From Streptomyces sp. NBC_01283 (GTDB taxonomy: Bacteria; Actinomycetota; Actinomycetes; Streptomycetales; Streptomycetaceae): 64,000 nucleotides of DNA. The notes beneath the pieces are model-generated. The model had not been told where the DNA came from. It saw only the letters and a list, made by a program, of their open reading frames with translations, and did no database searches. Of this stretch, positions 29,087 to 36,718 are shown in pieces. The stretch's first letter is position 1. Every line of letters starts with the position of its first letter. The DNA lies in contig NZ_CP108430.1 in the NCBI RefSeq assembly GCF_041435335.1, positions 6,361,001 through 6,425,000 of the forward strand, in the 5' to 3' direction. The translations under genes and the position numbers were made by a program.

Positions 29087-29209
29087 ATGGCGCTTCTCGA
29101 CCTGCAGAGCATGGAGTCCGACGAGATGACCGGTGGCGGCGGCGGTGGCGGCAGCCAGGTGAGCCTGATTGCTTGCTGGAGCGCCGCCAGCGTGCTGCTC
29201 TGTCTGTGA
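29087..29209 (+). CDS. ramS: SapB/AmfS-type lanthipeptide precursor
   Basis: A 40-residue precursor. The leader MALLDLQSMESDEM matches the LLDLQ leader box bound by class III synthetases. The core has seven consecutive Gly (16-22), then two rings of the Ser-x2-Ser-x3-Cys type: SQVSLIAC (23-30) and SAASVLLC (32-39), separated by one Trp. The mature product is an amphiphilic surfactant that helps aerial hyphae leave the colony surface. The ATG at 29087 follows GAGAGGGAAG. The glycine run and one-residue linker differ from SapB and AmfS as I recall them, where the rings are separated by Gly-Asp. Confidence 0.95.
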   Translation: MALLDLQSMESDEMTGGGGGGGSQVSLIACWSAASVLLCL

Positions 29210-29246
29210 CGCTGGCCCGTGCCTGACCGGCACGGTTCGTGAGGGA

Positions 29247-29280
29247 CCGGGCGGTGCCTCTCCCCAGAGGCACCGCCCGG
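29247..29280 (+). terminator. Attenuator hairpin between ramS and ramA
   Basis: A perfect 15-bp stem (CCGGGCGGTGCCTCT with its complement) closes a CCCC loop, 38 bases after the ramS stop. It could end most transcripts after ramS so that precursor exceeds transporter, or protect the 3' end of the ramCS message. Confidence 0.8.
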
Positions 29281-29336
29281 ATCCATCCATGCCACGGACG
29301 CCCCACGGACACGAGGACTGCGAGGACCCGGACCGC

Positions 29337-31064
29337 ATGGCGACCACGACCACCCGTCCTCCCCGGCCCGAACACGACGCGGGCCTGCTGAAGGCGGCGA
29401 CCCGGCACAGCGCGGCCCGTTGCGCGGCCCTCGCGCTGTGCAGCGTCGCGGGGGCGGGCGCGAGCCTCTTCCTGCCGTTCGCGATCGGCCGCGCACTCGA
29501 CGCCGTCCTCGCGGGCCACGCGGCCGGTCACGTCGGCGCCGACGCCACCCGCTGGATCCTCGTGTGCACGGCGCTCATCGCCGTGAGCGCACTCCTCGAC
29601 GCCTGCGACGGCGTCCTCACCGGAACCACCAACGCCCGTACGACGGCCTGGCTGCGCGGCCGTGTCGGACGCCATGTGCTGGCCGTCGGACCACGCGCCA
29701 CCGCGCGCTTCGCCCCCGGCGACCTGGTGGCCCGCCTCATCGACAACGCGGCACACGCGGGCGTCGCGCCCGCCACGCTCGCCGCGCTCCTCGCCGCCCT
29801 GGTCGCGCCCGTGGGCGCCGTGGTGGCCCTCGCCCTGATCGACGCCTGGCTGGCCGTGGTGTTCATCGCGGGGGCGCCCGTCCTCGTCCTGCTCCTGCGC
29901 TGGTTCGTGCGCGTCTCCTCCGACTGCGTGGCGCGCTACCAGCAGGTCCAGGGGGACATCGCGGGCCGGCTCGGCGAGGCGATCGGCGGCGCCCGGACCA
30001 TCGCCGCCGCGCACACCGAGGACAAGGAGGCCGGGCGCGTCCTGGACGCCCTGCCCGAACTCTCCCGTCAGGGCCACCGGATGTGGACGGTCCAGGGCCG
30101 CTCCCAGGCACAGGCCGTCGCGGTCGCACCCCTCCTGCAGCTCGGGGTCATCGCGGTGGCGGGCCATCTCGTGCTCCAAGACCGCATCAGCGTCGGTGAG
30201 TTGCTCGCCGCCTCCCGGTACGCGGTGCTCGCCACCGGGATCGGCATGCTCGTCGGACAGCTCGGCGCGCTGGTACGGGCCAGGGCCGCGGCGCGCCGCC
30301 TGGGCGAGGTGCTCACCGAGCCGGAGACCTCGTACGGAAACGCGGAGCTCCCGCCCGGATACGGCGAGTTGGAGCTACGCGGAGTGACGGTGATCCGCGG
30401 CGAACGCACCGTTCTCGACGGCGTCGACCTCACGGTGCCGCCGGGCGGCACGCTCGCCGTGGTCGGGCGTTCAGGCGCGGGCAAGTCGCTGCTCGCGTCC
30501 GTCGCGGGCCGGCTCGCCGACCCCGACGAAGGGGACGTACGCCTCGACGGCGTCCCGCTGCGTTCGCTCCGCCGCGAGGAACTGCGCCGCGAGATCGGCT
30601 ACGCCTTCGAGCGGCCCGCGCTGCTCGGCACGACCCTGGAGGACACGATCGGCTTCGGCGCCCCGCGCCCCGCGCCGCCCCGCATCCGCGACGCGGCCCG
30701 CGCGGCACACGCCGACCCCTTCATCACCCGCCTCCCCGACGGCTACGCCACACCCTGCACGGAGGCGCCCCTCTCCGGGGGTGAGGCCCAACGCCTGGGT
30801 CTGGCAAGGGCGTTCGCGCGCGGCGGGCGGCTCCTGATCCTGGACGACGCGATGTCGAGCCTGGACACCGTGACCGAACACCACATAGCCGAGGCCCTGC
30901 TCCACCACACCCCGCACCGCAGCCGCCTGATCATCGCCCACCGCGCGGCGACGGCGGCCCGCGCGGACACGGTGGCGTGGCTGCACGACGGGCGGATACG
31001 GGCGGTGGGGACGCACGCGGAGCTGTGGGAGCGGGCGGAGTACCGGGAGGTGTTCGGCGCGTGA
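29337..31064 (+). CDS. ramA: ABC exporter, first half (RamA/AmfB)
   Basis: A 575-residue half-transporter: six membrane helices then one ATPase domain with Walker A VVGRSGAGKS, signature LSGGEAQRLGLARAF and Walker B LLILDDAMSSLD. With the next protein it should form a heterodimer that exports the mature lanthipeptide. In Walker B the usual Asp-Glu is Asp-Asp, so this half probably carries the degenerate ATP site. The ATG at 29337 follows GAGGA; an earlier ATG at 29289 is possible. Confidence 0.9.
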   Translation: MATTTTRPPRPEHDAGLLKAATRHSAARCAALALCSVAGAGASLFLPFAIGRALDAVLAGHAAGHVGADATRWILVCTALIAVSALLDACDGVLTGTTNARTTAWLRGRVGRHVLAVGPRATARFAPGDLVARLIDNAAHAGVAPATLAALLAALVAPVGAVVALALIDAWLAVVFIAGAPVLVLLLRWFVRVSSDCVARYQQVQGDIAGRLGEAIGGARTIAAAHTEDKEAGRVLDALPELSRQGHRMWTVQGRSQAQAVAVAPLLQLGVIAVAGHLVLQDRISVGELLAASRYAVLATGIGMLVGQLGALVRARAAARRLGEVLTEPETSYGNAELPPGYGELELRGVTVIRGERTVLDGVDLTVPPGGTLAVVGRSGAGKSLLASVAGRLADPDEGDVRLDGVPLRSLRREELRREIGYAFERPALLGTTLEDTIGFGAPRPAPPRIRDAARAAHADPFITRLPDGYATPCTEAPLSGGEAQRLGLARAFARGGRLLILDDAMSSLDTVTEHHIAEALLHHTPHRSRLIIAHRAATAARADTVAWLHDGRIRAVGTHAELWERAEYREVFGA

Positions 31065-33049
31065 AGGTGTCCTCCGGCGCTCCTGAGCCGCTCTCCCCGG
31101 CCCCGCAGCCGGCCTCCCCGCCTGCCCCGCCGGGCCCCTACCGCCGAGGTGTCCGCTTCCTCTGGCGCAGGTGGCCTGTGGTGCTGCGGCTCGCGCTCTG
31201 GTCCGTACTGGAGACCGGGCAGACCTTCCTCACCGGGTACGCCCTCGCCCGCGCCCTGGACGACGGGTTCCTCGCGGGGGACGAGGCGGTGGGCCTCGGG
31301 TGGCTCGGTGCGGCCGGGCTCGGTGTGGTCGTGGCCGCCTACGGCACGGGGCGTGTGTACCGCGCGGTCGCCGATCTGGTGGAGCCGCTGCGGGACACCC
31401 TGGTACGGCAGGTCGTCGGCCGGGGGCTGCGGGACGCGGACAGCGCCTCCGTGTCCCGGCTCACCCAGCAGGTGGAGATCGCCAGGGACACGTTCGCGGG
31501 CCTTGTCCTCGTGTCCCGCTCGTTCCTCTTCACGGCGACGGGCGCGCTGATCGGCCTGTTCTCGCTCGCCCCGCTGCTCCTCCTGGTCGTCGCGCCGCCG
31601 TTGCTCGCCGGTGTCGGCCTGTTCGTGGGGAGCCTGCGCCCGCTGGCACGGCGCCAGGAGAGGTTCCTCGTCGCGGACGAGGGCATCGCGGGTCAACTCG
31701 GCGCGATATCACCTGGATTGCGGGACGTCGCGGCTGCGGGCGCCGAGCAGGACGTCGCCGAGGACCTGGACCGGGGCATCGCCACGGAGTACGCGGCGGC
31801 CCGTTCCCTGGCCCGCTGGGGCGTCCTGCGGACAGCTGCCCTCGCGACCGGCGGCCAGCTCCCGCTCGTCCTTCTCCTCGTCACGGCCCCCTGGCTCCTG
31901 AACCGCGGGGTGACGCCGGGCGCCCTGGTCGGGGCGATCGCCTACGTCGCCCAGGCGCTGCTCCCGGCCCTGCACAACCTGATCCACGGCCTGGGCACGA
32001 GCGGCGCCCGCCTGGCCGTCGTCCTGCGCCGCCTGGCGTGGACCCCGCAGGCGGCGTTGTCCGGGCCGGGCGGGGCAGAGGCGGACGGGGGCGCGGGCGG
32101 GGGTGCGGACGGGGACGTGCAAGGGGGGCCCGCCTCGGCTCCCGTTCCGGCCCAGGCCCCCGCTCCCGCCGACGCGCCCGCCCTCCAGCTCTCCTCCGTC
32201 ACCTTCGCCTACGGCCCCCGCGCCGAGCCCGTCCTGCGTGACCTGTCGCTCACCGTCCCGCGAGGCGGCCATCTGGCGGTCGTCGGGCCCAGCGGCATCG
32301 GAAAGTCCACCCTTGCCGGGCTCGTGGCCGGTCTCCTTGAGCCCGGCGGCGGCGCGGTTCGCGTGGGCGGGCGGTCCGTGCGGGGGCGACAAGCTGTCGG
32401 GCGGCGGGTGTTGATCCCGCAGGAGGCGTACGTCTTCAGCGACACGGTGCGCAAGAACCTGGAGTATCTGCGGGCGGATGCCGTCAGCGATGCGGAGCTG
32501 CTGGCCGCCGCGCAGGCCGTCGGGCTCGGGGCGGTGATCGAGCGGCTCGGCGGTCTCGCCGCGGAGGTCGACCCCGCCGCGCTCTCGGCGGGCGAGCGCC
32601 AGCTCATCGCGCTGACCCGCGCCTATGTCTCGTACGCTCCCCTCGCCCTGCTCGACGAGGCCACCTGTCACCTCGACCCGGTGGCGGAGGCCCGCGCCGA
32701 GCGGGCCTTCGCGGCGCGGCCGGGCGGCACCCTCGTGGTGATCGCCCACCGCATCAGCTCGGCCCGCCGCGCCGACCGCATCCTGGTGATGGACGGCACG
32801 CACACCCTGTGCGGCCGCCACGAGGAGCTGCTCGGGAGCTCCTCCCTCTACCGTGAACTCTCGGGCAACTGGGGCCCGGTGAACGGGTCGTCACACCCAG
32901 CCCTCGCCGCGCGAGATCCGTATGGCGTCGATCCTGTTGCGGGCCCCGGTCTTGCGGGTGATCGCGGCCATGTAGTTGCGCACCGTCCCGTTGGTCAGGT
33001 GCAGGCGGTGCGCGATCTCGGCGACGGGCGCGCCCCCGGCGGCGAGTGA
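31061..33049 (+). CDS. ramB: ABC exporter, second half (RamB/AmfA)
   Basis: A half-transporter with a Pro-rich N-terminus, six membrane helices, an Ala/Pro/Gly-rich linker (about residues 335-370) and an ATPase domain with VVGPSGIGKST, LSAGERQLIALTRAY and LALLDEATCHLD, an intact Asp-Glu. The GTG at 31061 overlaps the ramA stop in a GTGA. The normal end of the domain is near SLYRELSGNWG (about 32880), but the frame stays open to 33049. It therefore overlaps the convergent ramR by 159 bases, adding about 55 residues that look like a ramR shadow. A lost stop or a sequence error are both possible. Confidence 0.88.
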   Translation: MKVSSGAPEPLSPAPQPASPPAPPGPYRRGVRFLWRRWPVVLRLALWSVLETGQTFLTGYALARALDDGFLAGDEAVGLGWLGAAGLGVVVAAYGTGRVYRAVADLVEPLRDTLVRQVVGRGLRDADSASVSRLTQQVEIARDTFAGLVLVSRSFLFTATGALIGLFSLAPLLLLVVAPPLLAGVGLFVGSLRPLARRQERFLVADEGIAGQLGAISPGLRDVAAAGAEQDVAEDLDRGIATEYAAARSLARWGVLRTAALATGGQLPLVLLLVTAPWLLNRGVTPGALVGAIAYVAQALLPALHNLIHGLGTSGARLAVVLRRLAWTPQAALSGPGGAEADGGAGGGADGDVQGGPASAPVPAQAPAPADAPALQLSSVTFAYGPRAEPVLRDLSLTVPRGGHLAVVGPSGIGKSTLAGLVAGLLEPGGGAVRVGGRSVRGRQAVGRRVLIPQEAYVFSDTVRKNLEYLRADAVSDAELLAAAQAVGLGAVIERLGGLAAEVDPAALSAGERQLIALTRAYVSYAPLALLDEATCHLDPVAEARAERAFAARPGGTLVVIAHRISSARRADRILVMDGTHTLCGRHEELLGSSSLYRELSGNWGPVNGSSHPALAARDPYGVDPVAGPGLAGDRGHVVAHRPVGQVQAVRDLGDGRAPGGE

Positions 33050-33499
33050 GAGCACCAGTAACTCCCGGTGCGTGAGCGGCATCTGAGCTGCCTTCAGGAA
33101 TCCGAAGCCCAGTGACTCGTCCACGAACCGCTCGCCGGCCGCCACCTTCCTGATCCCGGCGAGCAGCCGGTCCGGCGGGCTCGCCTTGTCCACGAAGCCG
33201 AGGGCGCCCGCCTCCATGCAGCGCCGCAGCAGCCCCGGCCGGCTGCCGGACACCAGGACGAGGAGCGGGCAGCCGAGGCCGCCGCTCACGGGATGGGACT
33301 GCTCCCCGAACTCGGCGGACGCGTACGCCGTGTCGCCGTCCGGGTCCACGACGCAGACGTCGGGAAGCACCGCACCCGTACGGTCGCGGGCGTTGTGCCA
33401 CGGTGCATGGAACACCTCCAGGTCCGGCTCACGGGCGAGACGTTCCGCCAGGGCCGATCGCAAAAGACAGGCGTCGTGCACGAGAAGTACCCGCGTCAC
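32891..33499 (-). CDS. ramR: NarL/FixJ-family response regulator (RamR/AmfR)
   Basis: A 202-residue regulator expected to activate the ram operon. The receiver half has Asp9, the phosphoacceptor position Asp52 in CVVDPDGD, and Lys105 in GFVDKAS. The LuxR-type helix-turn-helix follows (LTHRELLVLSLAAGG, then VAEIAHRLHLTNGTVRNYMA). No kinase partner is adjacent, as is usual for RamR. Codon 147 (33059-33061 on the plus strand) is TTA, the only one found in any gene of this window, so translation should need the bldA tRNA. It converges on ramB. Confidence 0.92.
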   Translation of the reverse strand: MTRVLLVHDACLLRSALAERLAREPDLEVFHAPWHNARDRTGAVLPDVCVVDPDGDTAYASAEFGEQSHPVSGGLGCPLLVLVSGSRPGLLRRCMEAGALGFVDKASPPDRLLAGIRKVAAGERFVDESLGFGFLKAAQMPLTHRELLVLSLAAGGAPVAEIAHRLHLTNGTVRNYMAAITRKTGARNRIDAIRISRGEGWV

Positions 33500-33762
33500 G
33501 CTTCGCTCCTCCAGGTTCCAGCTCCGGTCCCGATGGCTTCGTACAGCACGCAGACCATTAATAGCCGCGCCGACCGCCGTGTGTACGCGGAGAACTGGCC
33601 AAGCGGGACCAGGAGAGGCTCAGGGGCGCAATTGCCAGGTGGTTGTGCGCCCCCCATGCACCGATTGAGGGGTTGCGGGAAGCGTTGGCCAGAGGGATGT
33701 GTGACGGGTCCTGGGGTCCGAGGGGCGGGCTGTGCGGCCTGGGGGGCGGGCCTGGAACGGGT

Positions 33763-34398
33763 TTACGCGCTCTCGGGGGACGTCAGGTCGATCAGGCGGC
33801 ACACCATCTCGATGTCGATCTTGACCTGTGCGATCGAGGCCCGCCCCGAGAGCCAGGTGATCAGCGCCGAGTGCCAGGTGTGCTCGATGACCCGGACCGC
33901 CGAGAGCTGCTCGGGGGTCGGCGCGTCGGCCAGGCCCATCGCGTCCAGGATGATCGCGGTGGTCAGCCGCGAGACCGTGTCCACCTCGGGGCTCACGGAG
34001 CGGTCGGCGAAGGTCAGCGCCCTGACCATCGCGTCCGCCAGGTGCGGCTCGCGCTGCAGGGCACGGAAGGCCCGCATCAGCGTCTCCGCGCACCGCTCGG
34101 CGGGTGTCTCGCCGGCGGGCGGGCGCTTCCGGATCGTGGTGTGCATGTGCTGCAGCTGGTCCTGCATGGTGGCGACCAGGAGATGCACCTTGGAGGGGAA
34201 GTAGCGGTACAGCGTGCCGAGGGCGACGCTGGACGACTCGGCGACCTCGCGCATCTGCACCGCGTCGAACCCGCCCCTGCTCGCGAGTTGGGCGCTGGCG
34301 TGCAGGATGCGGCGGCGGCGCGCCTCCTGCCGTTCGGTCAGGGGCGGCGACGCCGGATCAGCTGCTGCGACTTCCGCTGCCTTGGCTTCCGCTGTCAT
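33763..34398 (-). CDS. TetR-family repressor, KstR-like
   Basis: A 211-residue repressor. The DNA-binding helix-turn-helix is near residues 25-70 (RRRILHASAQLASRGGFDAVQ, MREVAESSSVALGTLYRYFP). The stretch ASRGGFDAVQMREVA...GTLYRYFPSKVHLLV and the later LADAMVRALTFAD closely resemble, from memory, Mycobacterium KstR, whose ligand is a steroid CoA ester. A KstR-core site lies in its own promoter region, shared with the divergent glycosyltransferase. It is the natural candidate for the protein reading all the KstR-like sites in this window. Confidence 0.88.
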   Translation of the reverse strand: MTAEAKAAEVAAADPASPPLTERQEARRRRILHASAQLASRGGFDAVQMREVAESSSVALGTLYRYFPSKVHLLVATMQDQLQHMHTTIRKRPPAGETPAERCAETLMRAFRALQREPHLADAMVRALTFADRSVSPEVDTVSRLTTAIILDAMGLADAPTPEQLSAVRVIEHTWHSALITWLSGRASIAQVKIDIEMVCRLIDLTSPESA

Positions 34399-34551
34399 AT
34401 GTCCCGTTGTTCCGTCGTCCCGTTACGGTCACGTGGTCGGCCAGCATGGCAGGGCACCCGCCGTGGCGCGAATCACCTGATCCGGGCCTTACAGCGCGGC
34501 TACCTGCCGGTAGATTCAAAGCTCGTTCAGCGATCATTCAACGATCAAGTC

Positions 34552-34565
34552 TGAAACTTGTTCTA
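34552..34565. promoter_or_regulatory. KstR-like site between the regulator and the glycosyltransferase
   Basis: TGAAACTTGTTCTA matches TnnAACnnGTTnnA exactly. It lies 54 bases before the glycosyltransferase start and 153 before the regulator start, so it could serve both promoters. Confidence 0.75.
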
Positions 34566-34619
34566 GATTACCGTCCCGGCGTAACCTCGCGGACAACCGC
34601 AGGGAGAAGGGGGCCGAGA

Positions 34620-35975
34620 GTGACCGCTGAGGCCATGGAGGCGGGTCCCCGTACGGGTCCGGCCGATGGTGACCGTCCGTTGCGCATCGCTCTCCTCACG
34701 TACAAAGGCAACCCGTTCTGCGGGGGACAGGGCGTCTACGTACGTCACCTCTCGCGCGAGCTGGCCCGGCTCGGCCACAGCGTCGAGGTGATCGGCGCGC
34801 AGCCCTACCCCGTCCTGGACGAGGGCCTTGAGGGCCTCAGGCTCACCGAGCTGCCCAGCCTCGACCTCTACCGCTCGCCCGACCCCTTCCGCACGCCGAA
34901 GCGCGGCGAGTACCGCGACTGGGTCGACGCGCTCGAAGTGGCGACGATGTGGACCGGCGGTTTCCCCGAGCCCGCGACGTTCAGCCTGCGCGCCCGCCGT
35001 CACCTGCGGGCACGGCGCGGCGAGTTCGACGTCGTGCACGACAACCAGACCCTCGGCTACGGCCTCTTGGGCGACCTGGGCGCGCCGCTCGTCTCCACGA
35101 TCCATCACCCCATCACGGTGGACCGACAGCTGGAGCTGGACGCGGCGGCCGGCTGGCGGCGCCGCATGTCCGTGCGCCGCTGGTACGCGTTCACCCGCAT
35201 GCAGAAGCGCGTGGCCCGCCGGCTGCCCTCCGTGCTCACCGTCTCCGGCACCTCGCGCCAGGAGATCATCGACCACCTCGGCGTACGCGACGACCGCATC
35301 GACGTCGTGCACATCGGCGCCGACACCGACCTCTTCTCGCCCGACCCGTCGGTCCCCGAGGTCCCGGGCCGGATCGTCACGACCTCCAGCGCCGACGTCC
35401 CGCTCAAGGGCCTCATCCACCTCGTCGAGGCGCTGGCCAAGGTCCGCGCCGAGAACCCCGCCGCCCACCTCGTCGTCGTCGGCAAGCGCGCCGAGGACGG
35501 CCCGGTGGCGCAGGCGATCGAGAGGTACGGCCTCGAAGGCGCCATCGAGTTCGTCAAGGGCATCACCGACGCCGAGCTCGTGGACCTCGTCCGCTCGGCC
35601 GAGATCGCCTGTGTCCCTTCGCTGTACGAGGGGTTCTCGCTCCCCGCGGCCGAGGCCATGGCGACCGGCACCCCGCTGCTCGCGACGACCGGCGGCGCGA
35701 TCCCGGAGGTCGCGGGCCCGGACGGCGAGACCTGCCTCGCGGTGCCGCCCGCCGACCCCGGCGCGCTCGCCGCCGGACTGAACCGGCTGCTCGGGGACCC
35801 GGTGCTGCGGGCCCGCCTCGGCGCGGCCGGGCGTGAGCGGGTTCTCGCCAAATTCACCTGGGCCCGCGCCGCCCAGGGCACCGCAGAGCTGTACCGCGCG
35901 GCGATCGCCCGCGATGCCCGCCCGCAATCCGGCCGCCCCGCGGCCACCCCGACGTACTCCGGGAGCCCCAGCTGA
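34620..35975 (+). CDS. Glycosyltransferase family 4 protein
   Basis: A 451-residue GT-B retaining glycosyltransferase. The N-terminal domain opens IALLTYKGNPFCGGQGVYVR, with the Gly-Gly loop that grips the acceptor. The C-terminal domain has the donor E-x7-E motif in YEGFSLPAAEA (Glu337, Glu345) and TGGAIPEV. Donor and acceptor are unknown. The GTG at 34620 follows AGGGAGAAGG; the upstream open frame to 34104 is a shadow of the regulator gene. It is first in a tight three-gene operon behind a KstR-like site. Confidence 0.9.
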   Translation: MTAEAMEAGPRTGPADGDRPLRIALLTYKGNPFCGGQGVYVRHLSRELARLGHSVEVIGAQPYPVLDEGLEGLRLTELPSLDLYRSPDPFRTPKRGEYRDWVDALEVATMWTGGFPEPATFSLRARRHLRARRGEFDVVHDNQTLGYGLLGDLGAPLVSTIHHPITVDRQLELDAAAGWRRRMSVRRWYAFTRMQKRVARRLPSVLTVSGTSRQEIIDHLGVRDDRIDVVHIGADTDLFSPDPSVPEVPGRIVTTSSADVPLKGLIHLVEALAKVRAENPAAHLVVVGKRAEDGPVAQAIERYGLEGAIEFVKGITDAELVDLVRSAEIACVPSLYEGFSLPAAEAMATGTPLLATTGGAIPEVAGPDGETCLAVPPADPGALAAGLNRLLGDPVLRARLGAAGRERVLAKFTWARAAQGTAELYRAAIARDARPQSGRPAATPTYSGSPS

Positions 35976-36718
35976 TGCTGACCGTCGACTTCACCCGCTT
36001 CCCGCTCGCCGCGGGCGACCGCGTCCTGGACCTGGGCTGCGGCGCGGGCCGGCACGCCTTCGAGTGTTACCGGCGGGGGGCCCAGGTGGTGGCCCTCGAC
36101 CAGAACGCCGAGGAGATCCGTGAGGTCGCCAAGTGGTTCGCCGCGATGAAGGAGGCGGGCGAGGCGCCGGCGGGCGCGACGGCCACCGCGATGGAGGGCG
36201 ACGCGCTCAACCTGCCGTTCCCCGACGCCTCGTTCGACGTCGTGATCATCTCCGAGGTGATGGAGCACATCCCCGACGACAAGGGCGTGCTCGCCGAGAT
36301 GGTCCGCGTCCTGAAGCCGGGCGGCCGCATCGCGGTGACGGTCCCGCGCTACGGACCCGAGAAGATCTGCTGGGCCCTGTCGGACGCGTACCACGAGGTC
36401 GAGGGCGGTCACATCCGCATCTACAAGGCGGACGAACTCCTCGGCAGGATGCGGGAGGCGGGCCTGAAGCCGTACGGCACGCACCACGCGCATGCCCTGC
36501 ACGCGCCGTACTGGTGGCTGAAGTGCGCGTTCGGCGTGGACAACGACAAGGCGCTGCCCGTGCGGGCGTACCACAAGCTCCTGGTCTGGGACATCATGAA
36601 GAAGCCGCTGGCCACGAAGGTGGCGGAACAGTTGCTCAACCCGGTCGTGGGCAAGAGTTTCGTGGCGTACGCGACGAAGCCGCACCTGCCGAAGGCCGAC
36701 GCGAAGACCGACGCGTGA
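35975..36718 (+). CDS. Class I SAM-dependent methyltransferase
   Basis: A 247-residue methyltransferase with motif I VLDLGCGAGRHAFE near residues 17-30, the acid loop VVALDQNAEE and post-motif PFPDASFDVVIISEVMEHIP. It ends in a domain rich in aromatic residues (HHAHALHAPYWWLKCAFG) that could hold a hydrophobic acceptor. The start lies in a TGATG overlap with the glycosyltransferase stop, so the two are made together. UbiE/MenG-like and sterol methyltransferases share this core; the acceptor is not identifiable. Confidence 0.9.
   Translation: MLTVDFTRFPLAAGDRVLDLGCGAGRHAFECYRRGAQVVALDQNAEEIREVAKWFAAMKEAGEAPAGATATAMEGDALNLPFPDASFDVVIISEVMEHIPDDKGVLAEMVRVLKPGGRIAVTVPRYGPEKICWALSDAYHEVEGGHIRIYKADELLGRMREAGLKPYGTHHAHALHAPYWWLKCAFGVDNDKALPVRAYHKLLVWDIMKKPLATKVAEQLLNPVVGKSFVAYATKPHLPKADAKTDA

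Noticed and set aside
29169..29337. An earlier start for ramA inside ramS
   Set aside because: The added residues are the ramS end and the hairpin read in another frame; the ATG at 29337 has its own ribosome site.
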